Origin: JAACFF01 sp963701435
GTDB taxonomy: Bacteria > Chloroflexota > Anaerolineae > Promineifilales > Promineifilaceae
Assembly: GCA_963701435.1 (NCBI GenBank)
Contig: CAVPAL010000006.1
Coordinates: 124,001 to 188,000 of the forward strand
Reading direction: 5' to 3'
Length of the DNA stretch: 64,000 bases
Each line of letters starts with the position of its first letter. Position 1 is the first letter of the stretch. Both the position numbers and the translations under genes were made by a program. Positions 44,682 through 55,271 of this stretch are shown piece by piece. The notes under the pieces are model-generated. The model had not been told where the DNA came from, searched no databases, and worked only from the letters and a program-made list of their open reading frames with translations.

Positions 44682-46726
44682 ATGGCCGAAATGATTTTAC
44701 CAGGAACCTATATTGAAGTGCGGGCTGAAGGACTCATTGCCCCCGGCCCCATATCGATTGGGAACGTGGGCATTGTGGGCACGGCGCGTCGCGGAAAGAT
44801 AGCCAACACCGCCGACCCAACAACTGTGTATACACCCAGCAACCTGGGCGAAGCCCGCGAAATTTTCGGGCAATACGACGCCTACGATAATCCGGAAGAA
44901 CCTAATCACGAATTAACATTGATCCGGGCCTTGGAATTAGCTTACGCCAATGGCGCCAGTCGCGTTTTTGTGGCCCGTGTGGCCGACGAGAGCGCCGCCA
45001 GCGCCGCATACACCTTTCCTGCCGGCGATGGGACAAATGTAACGATCACGGCCGTTGCCCCCGGCAATGGCTACAATGGAGCCACCCTAACCACCGGCGC
45101 CTACGCTCCGAACATCGGCATGAGGGTAGCCGATGGCAATATCGCCATCGAATCACTGGGCAATCTGCCCACCAACCCGGCCGATTTTATAGACCGGATC
45201 AACGATGACAGCCTGCGCTTTACCGCTGCCAACAACGGCGGTGACGACGACATCGCCATCGGCGCGGCTGTCGCACGCACCACCGATGGCGTCGATCCCA
45301 CCGCCGCCGTTTTCTCCGTAACCGCCGGTACAGGAACGATAGCCTTCACCGCCCGGCAACCGGGCATAGCCATGAACAGTGCCTCTATCACCATTGCCGA
45401 TGGCAGTGACCCGGCCAACAATTGCAACGTCACCCTTAACGACGGCGCAGGCACAGTCGAATCACACGAGGATGTACCGCGCATATTCGCCAACTTCATC
45501 GCAGCCCTGGCCGGTTCCGCCCTCTTCATCGTGGCTGACGTCGACGCCGACGCCGATGTTGGTAACCAGAATGTGGCTGTTCCCGGCACGGCCGGTACCG
45601 CCGGAACCGCCGCCGTCTTTGAAATAACGGCTGGAAGTGGTACGGTAGATCTAACAGCCCGCAACCCCGGCATCGCTGCCAACGATTGGGACATAAGCAT
45701 TCACGGCTATTTCGACGTCACCTTTACGCTGGCTGCCAGTGTAGAAACCTGGCGCGAGGCGCCAACATATCCGACCGGTTTTGCCCAAGTCATCAATGGC
45801 AATCACCCCACCTACAACTTCAGCTCCTTAGCCAGCAATGGAGGAGGCTCAAGTCTATTTACCGCCGCTGCCGGTGTAGCCACCGGCAATCTGCAAGCTG
45901 GTCAGGAAACCACCCAAACAGGTAACGGCACCAATGGCGCCAACGCCGGTTCCGACGATTACGGGCGCGGTCTGGCTGCCCTGGAAAACGAAGACGTTCA
46001 CATTGTGGTGCTGGCGGGGCAGGACACAAGCGATCTTTTAATAACGCACGTGGAAAACGCCTCCGGCGACTTGATGAAGCGGGAACGTATTGGCGTTATT
46101 GGCAGCAATCCCAGTGGCAGACGCACCGATTTGGTAGCAGCATCCCAAGATTCAGGGCGCATCGTTTTTGTCGGTCCGGGTGTAAAAGTATATGATGCAG
46201 TCGCCAACCGCGAATTGACTCTGCCTGGAACCTACACCGCAGCAGCCGTAGCCGGGCGCATTGCCTCGCTGGACCACACGCCAGCCCTACCAACAAAACT
46301 ATCAACGCTCGGGGCTTGCAAACGGTCTTCAACGGCACTGAGTTGGAGCAACTGGTATTAGGCCGGGTTTGCGTACTGGAAAGCCGAAATGGCTCCATAC
46401 GCATTGTGCGCGGCATCACCAGCTCTACCAACACCGCCTGGGCGCAAGTTACCACCCGGCGCATTGTAGATTATGCCCGATTCGGTGTGCGCGCAGCAGC
46501 CGATCCATTCATCGGCAAGCTGAATAACGAACGTGTGCGCCAGGCTCTCAAGGGCAGCGTTAACAGTCTTTTGGCAGACATGATAGATCGGGAAATGTTG
46601 ATTAGCTACGAACTGGATGTGAGCGCCACACGCCCACAGCAGATTCGCGGCATTGTGCAAGTGACAATGGTGTTACGGCCGACTTTCAGCATTGACTACA
46701 TTCGTGTCATTATGTACCTGGAATAA
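44682..46726 (+). CDS. Contractile tail sheath protein, one frameshift
   Basis: About 681 residues when joined. The start MAEMILPGTYIEVRAEGLIA is typical of phage and eCIS sheaths. The body contains an insertion with two copies of a beta module (FSVTAGTGTIAFTARQPGIA and FEITAGSGTVDLTARNPGIA). The frame breaks at about 46274: GGACCAC reads LDHTPALPT, but with CCC instead of CC it reads LDPHASPTNKTINARGLQTV, the conserved sheath C-terminal block. The rest to 46726 (RVCVLESRNGSIRIV, TRRIVDYARFGVRA, RGIVQVTMVLRPTFSIDYIRV) is the standard sheath C-terminus that wraps the tube. Confidence 0.88.
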
Positions 46727-46740
46727 GGGAGGTTTGATCA

Positions 46741-47253
46741 ATGGCTAATACAAATGTTTTTCGTGGTTCCGATGCCTCAATAATGCTGGCTCCAACCGAT
46801 ACGGCAATGCCTGAAGGAACGGCGGCCAATAGTGTAATTGAATCTTATGAACTGGCGCCTATTGGCCGGGCCACCGGCGTGGAAGTGTACGTCCACACCG
46901 AACTTGACGAATATCATGAGATTGGCAGGCGGCACGCTTCCCAACTGCGACCGGGCAATATTCATGTGAGCGGCAAAATGAACCGGGCCTACATCAACGG
47001 CGCCCTGTTAAATTTGCTGTTAGGCTCTGGGGCTGCCACGGAACGCGTGGCTGAACCGTATGCTCAACCCTCGTTCAACATCCAACTGCGGGTGGAAGAC
47101 CCGGCCACGCCCGGCGTTGCCAGCACCATCACGGTGCATGGCGCCAAGCTGGAAAACTGGGCTTACAACCTGCCGGAGGATGATTTTGTCATGGAATCGG
47201 TGACGTTTAAAGGATTGTTTATCAGTGTTGAGGATCAGGAAGGCGGAGGGTAA
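46741..47253 (+). CDS. Tail tube protein
   Basis: 170 residues. It directly follows the sheath, as tube genes do. MANTNVFRGSDASIMLAP, then PIGRATGVEVYVHTELDEYH, RPGNIHVSGKMNRAYINGAL and VMESVTFKGLFISVEDQEGG form a beta-rich pattern of gp19/Hcp-like tube proteins. Stacked hexamers make the inner tube that is driven into the target. GGGAGG precedes the start. Confidence 0.75.
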   Translation: MANTNVFRGSDASIMLAPTDTAMPEGTAANSVIESYELAPIGRATGVEVYVHTELDEYHEIGRRHASQLRPGNIHVSGKMNRAYINGALLNLLLGSGAATERVAEPYAQPSFNIQLRVEDPATPGVASTITVHGAKLENWAYNLPEDDFVMESVTFKGLFISVEDQEGGG

Positions 47254-47256
47254 TGC

Positions 47257-47768
47257 ATGGCTACTCTGACAACTGAAGAGTTGCTGGCTGGCGCCGGGCT
47301 GACGCATGAGGTGATGGTTCCGGTTGAGTTGTTGCCCAGTAATGGGCACACTCCTGACGGTACGAATGTGGTAATTCAGCCAGTCAACCGTCAAAGACCT
47401 ACCAGGTGATTGCCAAAGCTGCCCGCGACGACCCGGCCCTGTCTTCCGCTCTGATGATTCAACAGTCGCTCGTAGAACCATCGTTAAACCACGCGCAGGT
47501 ACTCAAATTGCCTGCCGGTGTGGCCCGGTTCCTGGTGGATCAGATCAACGAATTGAGCGGGCTAACAACAACGGCCGATGCCCTAACGGAGTACGTGCAA
47601 GCGCCCCTGGCCCGTGCCTGCTTCATTCTGGCCCGCGAGTTCGGCTGGACGCCGGAAACAGTCAGCGGCATGACCATTGGTCAAATCCTGCTCTACTTGC
47701 AAATGTCGCAGAAGGATGAGCGCGAGAAAATGGCGTTTGAGTTGTTAATTGACGGATCGAGAGCGTAA
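47257..47768 (+). CDS. Small structural or chaperone-like protein, frameshifted
   Basis: MATLTTEELLAGAGLTHEVM runs in one frame until about 47390, and the rest (KTYQVIAKAARDDPALSSAL through to AFELLIDGSRA) is in another. Joined it has about 170 residues. Its place right after the tube and its short all-helical body resemble tail-assembly chaperone proteins; this is inference from position. Confidence 0.55.
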
Positions 47769-49089
47769 TCCGCGACAATTTTCTACGCAGGGCAGGGCGC
47801 GGTGCGTTGGGTGACGGCTCTCGATCAAACGGCCGTTTTCCTGCTCACCTTTACCAAAACCCATCGTCGTTTGCCGGCGATGCAGACAATGGCAACACTT
47901 TGTAAAGCAGCCGTTTCCCGACGCTCTGGCAACTTTTAGTGACGCCCTAGTTTACACACAACGGCGAGGAAACGAGCGAAGGCGGCAGCGGCAAAGCGCC
48001 GTCATTCAGATACGCATCTTCCCCAAACAGAACCGAATGCAACCCGCATCTACCTCCACACCCACCCGACAAACGGCCGTCTTCACCGCCACCTGCCACC
48101 AAACACCGGCCACCAAACAAGTGCTGCGCCGCCTGGCCGATCAGGTTCCGATGAAACATTGCCTGGTCAAAAGCGGCTGCTGCCGGTCGAGGCAATCGCC
48201 TCCCTGCCACACCCGCTCTCAACATCGGCGCCGCCTACGTGACCGCTGCCCCGGCAGCAGCGCCACTTCGTCAACTTACTCAGCGAACGGGCAGCCCGAC
48301 AGACTCCTGCTGTGGCTGGTGTGGCGACGGGGCTTTTTGCCGACGCTTGCCTACCGCCGCTCAGGTGACGCCATCATTGGCGGCAGCGCCCACTGTTCCA
48401 GAAATGCCCGGTCATAAGCAGGCAACGGTTGTAATGGAACGACTTGATAACGCTGTCCAACGGCCGTTTTTGCAGAGGGCGACAGCCCTCAATTAGAGAG
48501 TTGGAATAGGTGCTATCTACGGTGTTGCGGCGGGGTTATGCCCAGCCGGTAGGTCATTCGGTGCTGTCACAGCAACAATTGTCCCATCTGGCGCAAAGCG
48601 ACAAGCGAACAAAGGCAAAAACGGCCGTTTCGTCACCCACCATCACCCGAACAACAGCGCCGGAAACGCCCGTGTCCTCACCTATCAACATGGCAGCCCG
48701 GTCACTGGCATCGGAAGCGCCTAATATGCCTTCCAGTCATCAATCCGGGCTGGAGAGCGGCCGGGTCACAGGTAGACCGGCGTCGCCCCCCCCGCTCACG
48801 CCTGAGTCGTTGTTAGCCGCCATGCCGATAGGAGACCTGTTGCGGAATCTGGTCGCCACCCAACCGGTTCGCCAGAAACAGAGCTGGACTGCGCGCCCGG
48901 TTTCTGCGGGAGCGGCAGTTGAAACTGGCCGTTTCCGGCAGCGGCCCCGGCATCCATAACACTTTCAACGTAACCGTACACAGCGCCGGCGGGCCGGGTG
49001 ACGGCCCGGACAACGAAACAGAAATCGCTGACCGTATCACGCGCATTTTGGTCGATCAGGCCCGGAGACACGGTATTGACATAACGTGA
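47769..49089 (+). pseudogene. Disrupted Pro/Ala/Thr-rich protein of the injection locus
   Basis: No single frame covers this stretch. Plausible coding pieces include a frame after 47770 (IRDNFLRRAGRGALGDGS), the frame at 48239-48496 (QATVVMERLDNA), the frame at 48510-48959 (LTPESLLAAMPIGDLLRNLV) and a clear C-terminus at about 48929-49089 (GPGIHNTFNVTVHSAGG, EIADRITRILVDQARRHGID). The middle is low-complexity. I read it as one gene with several frameshifts; the last helical piece looks structural. Confidence 0.5.
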
Positions 49090-49132
49090 GTTTCCCAAAG
49101 GCTTTCCCTTAATTCTGAGGAGGCTCGCTGCC

Positions 49133-49732
49133 ATGAGTCCGCCAGTTAAACCCATGCTTGAGGATTTAAATGTTGCTGGTGCAGCACATCCGCACGCTTG
49201 AAGAACAGGCTCTAAGCAAGCAAAAAATACCTGGCCTGGATGGCGCTGTCTACCAAAACATGGGCCGCTGTCCCACCATTTTCCTCATCAGGGGTATGTT
49301 GGTGGGAGATACGGCCGTTGACGACCTGACCGCGCTTCGCCAAAAATTCCAGGCGCACGAACCCGTCTCATTTGTGGCCGACATCGCCACCGAGACCACC
49401 GTGACCCAAGTGTTAATCGACGACCTGCAAGTCAACGAACTGGCCGGCCTGCTGGCCCGGTTTGAATATCGGCTTGTCTTGCGCGAGTACATCCCGCCAC
49501 CACCGCCAGAACAGATTTTGGATAGCCCGCTGAATAATGAAGCGAACGGCTTATTCGACGACCTGACGGAAAACTTGGACATCTATCTGATTTGGATGAT
49601 TTACTGGGCGGTAGTTTTAATATTGCCGACCCCACACCACCTTTGCGCCAACTGTTGGATGGTTTTCAGGAAGCTACATCCGGCCTGGATTCAATTTTAG
49701 GCGCTTTGAGCAGGAATTTAACGCAAGAATGA
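49133..49732 (+). CDS. Injection-system structural protein, paralogue 1, two frameshifts
   Basis: Starts MSPPVKPMLEDL after GAGGAGG. One A is missing near 49170 (AAA for AAAA) and the frame resumes MLLVQHIRTLEEQALSKQKI. A G is missing near 49577 and the frame resumes HLSDLDDLLGGSFNIADPTP, ending LTQE with TGA at 49730-49732. Joined it is about 200 residues. The core (GMLVGDTAVDDLTALRQKF, FVADIATETTVTQVLIDDLQ, REYIPPPPPE) is shared with the protein at 55272. The stop overlaps the next start (ATGA), which shows the true end. It resembles tail proteins near the baseplate; precise role unknown. Confidence 0.65.
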
Positions 49733-52700
49733 CCACAATTCTAAGCCAGATTCCCAATCTGGATTCGCTGACGCCGGTTGTAACGGCCGTTCAAGATGGC
49801 TTTGGCGGCATGCTAGACGCGCTGCCGGAAGAAGCCGCCAATGTACTGGGCAACTTGCCCGGCCAACTCGATTCCATCGGCGAACTGCTGCCAGACGACC
49901 CGCAAGCTGATTGGCTGGGCGGGTTGACAAGCGGTTTGGAAGGAATTCAGGCGCTCCTGCCCGCAGAAACGACCGAATTTATCCAACCCCTCATCGAAGG
50001 GTTAGGCAGCCTAGGCGGCATTGTGGCCGATACCCCCCTGGCCCAACTCATGGAAGATGGCAGCGTGGCCGATGCTCTTTCCGGCCGGTTGCCGGAACTG
50101 ACCGAGCCTATTCTTGAGCAAATGAGCCAACTGCCGGAACAGTTCGCCTCATCTGACCAGCTCGAGCAAATCAACACCTTTTTGCAAGCGGTGGCCGACT
50201 TTCAGGCAGACGTTCCCACCGACCCGGACGCGATTGCCGACTTCCTGGCGCAAAGCTTCATCGGCTTGCCCGATTCGCTGCTGGGGCCGATAGCGACAAC
50301 GGTCAACGGCGTTTTAGATGGACTGGACGGCGCAAGCGAGGGGCTGGCCACCGGCTTGCCCGCCAGTGACCTTGATTTATTGAACCAATCGCTCGTGGCG
50401 GCGACCGGCTTGATAAGCGGGATGGATTTGACGGAAACAGCCGATTACAACGCCGTCCTGACCCTGCTCACCTCGGCTCGCATTCAGCAGCAAAGTGCTG
50501 CCGACGCGTTCACAACGATGTTTAGCGACGCGCAAACCAACCTGGCCGGCTTTGATTTGTCCAGCCTGCGTGCCGATTTGGAAGCGGCCCTTGCCGCTGT
50601 GCCAGAAATTGACATTATCACCGTCAATGATGTGCGCCATACCATTTTGGAAGTGGTGCAGGGGTTAATCGGCCAAATGCAGACGCTTGATCCGCAACTG
50701 GTTGTGGGCCGTTTGCAGGCGGCGACGGCGGCGCTGGAGCAGGCGCTGAATGAATTGGGACTGGCTGAAGCTCGCCAATCTATTTTTGGTATTTTTGATG
50801 AAATGGTGGCGGCGCTGGATGGGGTAGATGTAACGGCCGTTCGCCAGGCGATTGAGGCCGTGTTCGACGCGCTGCAGCAGGCGATTGCCGATTTGAATTT
50901 GGAAGAGATTCGAACAACAATTGAGGCTGTTTTTGCTCAAATTGAGCAGTTGATAGATGCCATTGATTTGCAGGCAAGCGTTGATTTTGTGGCGGATTTG
51001 GTGAATCAGGTGACGACCCTGCTGGATTCGATTCCGATAACGGAATTACGGCAGCAGCTTGAGGCTGCGTTTGCCGCCATCGAAATGGCGCTGAACAATC
51101 TTGCCGAGTTGGCCCAAACAGCGTCGGAAGCACTGCAATCTATTTTAGATGCGCTGGACGATATTGATTTTGATGGAGCCGCAGAACCGGCGGTGGCGGC
51201 CATCCACAGCATCGTGGAGATGCTGGAAGCGATTGCTCCGGATTCGCTGCCGGAGCCGGTGCGGGCGCTGCTGTCTCAGGCGGTGGAGCCATTACAGCAG
51301 GTCAATTTTGCGGACGAGATTACGCAGCCGCTGGTGGACGCGTTTGATGAGATCGCCACCCTGCCGCAAACGGCAGCAGATGAGATTGATGCGGGATTAA
51401 CGGCCGTTACCCACAGAATAGACGCCCTCGATCCGGCCATCCTGCTAAGTCCGCTCCAGGGAATTTACGATCAGGCGATTGAGACATTGGACAATTTTGA
51501 TCCTGAAACCTTGCTGCAGCCGGTTCAGGCAGTGCTGGAGCAGGTGGCAGCGGCGCTGGACGAACTCGACCCGACGCAGTTGCTGGCCCCGCTGCAATCT
51601 GTTTTCGACGGAATGTTGGCCGCTTTTGACCAGTTGCGGCCTGAACTGCTGCTGGCGCCCCTGACGGAGGCATTTGCCCAGGTGGAAATGCTGCTGGAAA
51701 ACCTGGATTTGACGCCATTTTTTGAGGAGTTGACCCAATTGCAAGAAAGTTTACTGGGCCAGGTGCAGCAAGCATTGGTGGATGATCTCGATGTGTCCGG
51801 CTTGCCCGGCGGTGCGGGCGACTTGTTGGGCGGGCTGGGGCCGCTGCTGGGCGGCGGTGCAGGCACAATTCGCCCCGGTGATCTTTTTTTACCGTTGGCC
51901 GATTTGTACGACCAGTTGTTGGAAGCGGTGGATGCGGTTCCTGCCGATTTGCTGCTGACCGCGTTTAATCGTTTACAGGCGAGTACGACGGGGGCCTTGG
52001 GCGCTTTAAGCACGCTGGGTACAACGGTGGCCGAGAAGGCGGCGATGATTGGGGCAGCGTTTACGGCTGTTGATCCCGCTCCTGCTGTGGCCGACCTGAC
52101 GACGGCGCACACGGGTCTGACAAGTGCGCTGGCCGGGCTGGACGCGTCGCTGGTTCCGCCGGAACAGTTGGGCCGTTTCCAGGCGATGCAAAATTTGGTG
52201 ACGGAGTTGGAAGTAACGACCGTTTTCACCCCCATCCAAACCCTTTACGCCAATTTACAAGCGCCCATTCAGGCGCTGGCTCAGCCTGTGGACACCTCGG
52301 GGCTGGATGCGCTGCTGGAGCCATTGCAAACCAAAATTGAACGGTTGGTTCCGCCCTTTTTATTAGCAGAAATAACAGCCGATAATTTACGCCAAAGCCT
52401 GGAAGCGTTTAGTCCGGCGGGCATTGCCGACGAAATCAACGCCGTTTTTGAGGAGTTTAGTGCGTTGGCTGCCGGTTTGTCCGGGGTAGTTGAGCCTGCC
52501 GTTGAGGCCATGCTGCAAATGTTGAGCGACCAGTTCAGCGGCATGGGGTTGGTTGCTTTGCAAGAGCTGGTGACGGAACTACTGGCGACGGTCAGGGAAA
52601 AGTTAGCGGCGTTTGACCCCGAGATTTTGGTGACGGAATTGCAAGAAACGTTTGACGCGGCTCAGGCGGCGCTGGCGAATCTGAACCCGACCGTTATTGG

Positions 52701-53013
52701 TGAGGGGTTGCAAGCCGGCTTTGCGGCGGCGCGAGATAAGCTGGCGGCGCTTGATTTGTCGCCGTTGCAGCAGGCGTTGGAGCAGATGCTGGCGCTGGTG
52801 CAGGCGAAGTTGAAGATTTTTAACCCGGCGCTGCTGACAGAGCGGTTGACGGCCACTTTTGATCAGGTGAAGGTGCTGCTGGACGACCTGGACATTGTGG
52901 CGGCGATTCGCTCATTTAGCCAGGTGCTTGTGCGGTTGCGTGATGAGTTGGTTGCCACGCTGAATACGGCCCAAGGGGCGTATGACGAGATGTTGGCTGC
53001 AATTCCGGTTTGA
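49729..53013 (+). CDS. 1094-residue helical-repeat protein, tape-measure candidate
   Basis: A single intact frame overlapping the previous stop (ATGA). The protein is almost wholly alpha-helical, acidic, and nearly lacks Cys, Trp and Lys. Large parts consist of 23-residue repeats with the pattern DPxxLLxPLQxxxxxxxxxLDxL: four in a row at about codons 565-660 (51420-51720), four at about 365-455 and five at the C-terminus. A short Gly-rich break (GLPGGAGDLLGGLGPLLGGG) lies at about residues 690-710. Length, helicity and repeats suggest a tape measure or rod. No transmembrane stretch is obvious. I do not recognise a named family. Confidence 0.6.
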   Translation: MTTILSQIPNLDSLTPVVTAVQDGFGGMLDALPEEAANVLGNLPGQLDSIGELLPDDPQADWLGGLTSGLEGIQALLPAETTEFIQPLIEGLGSLGGIVADTPLAQLMEDGSVADALSGRLPELTEPILEQMSQLPEQFASSDQLEQINTFLQAVADFQADVPTDPDAIADFLAQSFIGLPDSLLGPIATTVNGVLDGLDGASEGLATGLPASDLDLLNQSLVAATGLISGMDLTETADYNAVLTLLTSARIQQQSAADAFTTMFSDAQTNLAGFDLSSLRADLEAALAAVPEIDIITVNDVRHTILEVVQGLIGQMQTLDPQLVVGRLQAATAALEQALNELGLAEARQSIFGIFDEMVAALDGVDVTAVRQAIEAVFDALQQAIADLNLEEIRTTIEAVFAQIEQLIDAIDLQASVDFVADLVNQVTTLLDSIPITELRQQLEAAFAAIEMALNNLAELAQTASEALQSILDALDDIDFDGAAEPAVAAIHSIVEMLEAIAPDSLPEPVRALLSQAVEPLQQVNFADEITQPLVDAFDEIATLPQTAADEIDAGLTAVTHRIDALDPAILLSPLQGIYDQAIETLDNFDPETLLQPVQAVLEQVAAALDELDPTQLLAPLQSVFDGMLAAFDQLRPELLLAPLTEAFAQVEMLLENLDLTPFFEELTQLQESLLGQVQQALVDDLDVSGLPGGAGDLLGGLGPLLGGGAGTIRPGDLFLPLADLYDQLLEAVDAVPADLLLTAFNRLQASTTGALGALSTLGTTVAEKAAMIGAAFTAVDPAPAVADLTTAHTGLTSALAGLDASLVPPEQLGRFQAMQNLVTELEVTTVFTPIQTLYANLQAPIQALAQPVDTSGLDALLEPLQTKIERLVPPFLLAEITADNLRQSLEAFSPAGIADEINAVFEEFSALAAGLSGVVEPAVEAMLQMLSDQFSGMGLVALQELVTELLATVREKLAAFDPEILVTELQETFDAAQAALANLNPTVIGEGLQAGFAAARDKLAALDLSPLQQALEQMLALVQAKLKIFNPALLTERLTATFDQVKVLLDDLDIVAAIRSFSQVLVRLRDELVATLNTAQGAYDEMLAAIPV

Positions 53014-53026
53014 TGCAGAGGTCATT

Positions 53027-55269
53027 ATGACGCAAGTTGTTTCTATTTTTGGTATGAGTTTGCCGGTCGATAAAAAGGGAAAGCCGGTGGCGCAACGGCC
53101 GTACATCCACCCTGAACTGAAGTTTGATGGGCAGGGCCGGCCGGTGCGACGGCGGGACGGCGAGGGGCGGGTGACACGTTATCGTTATGATGCGGCCGGC
53201 AATTTGGTACGGGCAATTGAGCCGGACGGCCGTTTTCGCGAGTTTGTTTATGATGCCCAAAACAGGCCGGCAGCGGAGAGGGATCGGGCGGGGCAAACGA
53301 CGCGCTATGGCTACGACGAGCGGGGGCAGCTGGCTGAGGTAGTGGGGGAAATCGGCCGTTTTGCTCGATTTCGTTACGATGGCGACGGCCGGCCTACGCT
53401 GGCGGCTAACAGATTCGCGCAAACGGGCTACGACTACAACGCAGCCGGGCAAGTAACGCGGCAAACGTTGCTTATCCAGGGGCGGCAGTATGTGACGGCA
53501 TATGCCTATGATGAAAACGGTCGTTGCGTAGGGGTGCGACCGCCAGGTTCCAACGCGTGGTTGAGTTATGATTACAATGACCAGGGGCAGTTGGTTGTCA
53601 TCCGCGCCGGCGGTTTGCCTCTTCTGGAACATGTACACGAGGACGGCCGCGTGCGCACAACCTTTGGTAATGGTGTGGTAGCAGAGCACACGCTGCGCGG
53701 CGGCGGCAGCCTTTCCCGCATTCGCACCTGGTTGCCGGGTGATGAGGCGACTTTTTTCGATTGGCGTCTGGTGTTTGACCGGAACAATAATGTCATCCGC
53801 GCCGGCGAGCAGCGCTTTGTTTACGATGCCGAAGGCCGGTTGAGCGCTGCCCGTTGGGCCGGGCAAACGACGCACTACGCTTATGACGGCGCGGGTAATC
53901 GCCGCTGTCGGACGGGCGCATCCGGCGAAACAACGTATGTTTATGACGCGCTGGATCGGTTAACGGCCGAAAAGGGGACGGGCGGCGCCATTTGGTATGG
54001 GTATGATGAAAACGGCCGTCTTGTCCGCCGTCGCTGCCCCGGCGAAGCCGTAACTTACGGTTACGATGCAGCCGGGCGGCTGGTGAAAGTAGCCCGCAAC
54101 GGCCGAACCGTGGCTCGCTATGCCTATAACGCGCAAGGGCATCGGGTGTGGGTGCAGGAGGGGGACGGGTTATCATTGAGCACCGAGATTTGATGGGGCA
54201 ATTGCTGGCGGAGACAACGCCGGACGGCCGCGCGCTGGCAACGTATGTGCGTGCCGGAGGCCGGGTGGCGGCCCGCATCGTCGGGTCGGTGGGAAACGGT
54301 GACGTATTTTATTATCACCTGGATCATCTTGGTTCTACGCAAGCGGTAACAGATGGAAACGGCCGTATTTGCCAACAGCATGATTACACACCCTTCGGCC
54401 GGGCGACAACGGCCGGGGTTGGAACATGGCGGTTTGGTTTTGCCGGGTATGAATGGTCGGCGCCGGCAGGATTGTATTATGCGGGGGCGCGATGGTACGA
54501 TGCGGAAAACGGCCGTTTTATCACCCCGGACACCTACACCCACGGCCCGGACGATCCCCGGCAACTTTGGGGGCTACGCGACCATAAAATGGTGGCCGCC
54601 TGGATGCGTGATCCACGCCGCCACAATCGGTATGCTTACTGTCTTAACAACCCTGCTACTTACGTAGACATAGACGGCCACGACGCTTTGGGTGTTTTCC
54701 TGACCATTATCGGCTTTATTTGGGCCTTGCCTTCTACTGTATTTGGCTTTTTGCTGTGGTTAGTGCTGGAAATATTGCTCATTGTGCCCCTTATTTTGAG
54801 TCTGACGGGCGTTTTTCAGTCACTTGGCGTCAGCGGACACAGTTCGGGCACGCTGGAAACCTTTGCCCTCTTTTTTGAAGGGGGCATGATTGGCTCTATC
54901 ATGAGCACCACTACCGGCGGGGCGTGGAAAGCGTTTACCAGCGGTTATACCGTGTTTATTCTAGAATCTGAAGCCGGAAACCGAAGCACAATTTGCCACG
55001 AGTTGCGCCATACCAACCAATACGGTTGGTTTGGCCCGTTCTTTGCTTTGCCCGCCATTATTGTCCCCTTCATTACCCTGCCCACACTGGGCATTGGCGC
55101 ATTGGTGCAACATCTGCAAAATGAGCGTGTCACCAATACCTTGCTGGCCGGTACGCTCATCCCCACTTTAGCGCCGCTGCTTACCGTTTATTTCTGGGAT
55201 GTGGTGGTGAATGGATACAACAATGCCTGGGTTGAAAAAGACGCTCAAGCGTTTGAGAGTGGGTGTTAA
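53027..55269 (+). CDS. Rhs/YD-repeat protein with C-terminal HELRH membrane domain, one frameshift
   Basis: The first frame (from ATG 53027) holds about ten YD repeats (YRYDAAGNLVRAIEPDGRF and so on). At about 54166 a GGG run needs one more G; then QEGDG continues VIIEHRDLMGQLLAETTPDG in the next frame. The Rhs core follows (HLDHLGSTQAVTDGNGRICQ, YTPFGRAT, YYAGARWYDAENGRFITPD). After NRYAYCLNNPATYVDIDGHD comes a variable tip of about 200 residues with several hydrophobic segments and CHELRHTNQYGWFGP, which contains HExxH. Rhs proteins encase a toxic tip; this one could be a zinc peptidase. Joined length is about 747 aa. Confidence 0.8.
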
Positions 55270-55271
55270 CC

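Noticed and set aside
45101..45700. 199-aa minus-strand ORF in the sheath gene
   Set aside because: Shadow of the GC-rich sheath insertion, Ala/Ser/Pro-rich with no recognisable domain.
51525..52235. 236-aa minus-strand ORF inside the repeat protein gene
   Set aside because: Shadow frame caused by the regular codon pattern of the helical repeats.
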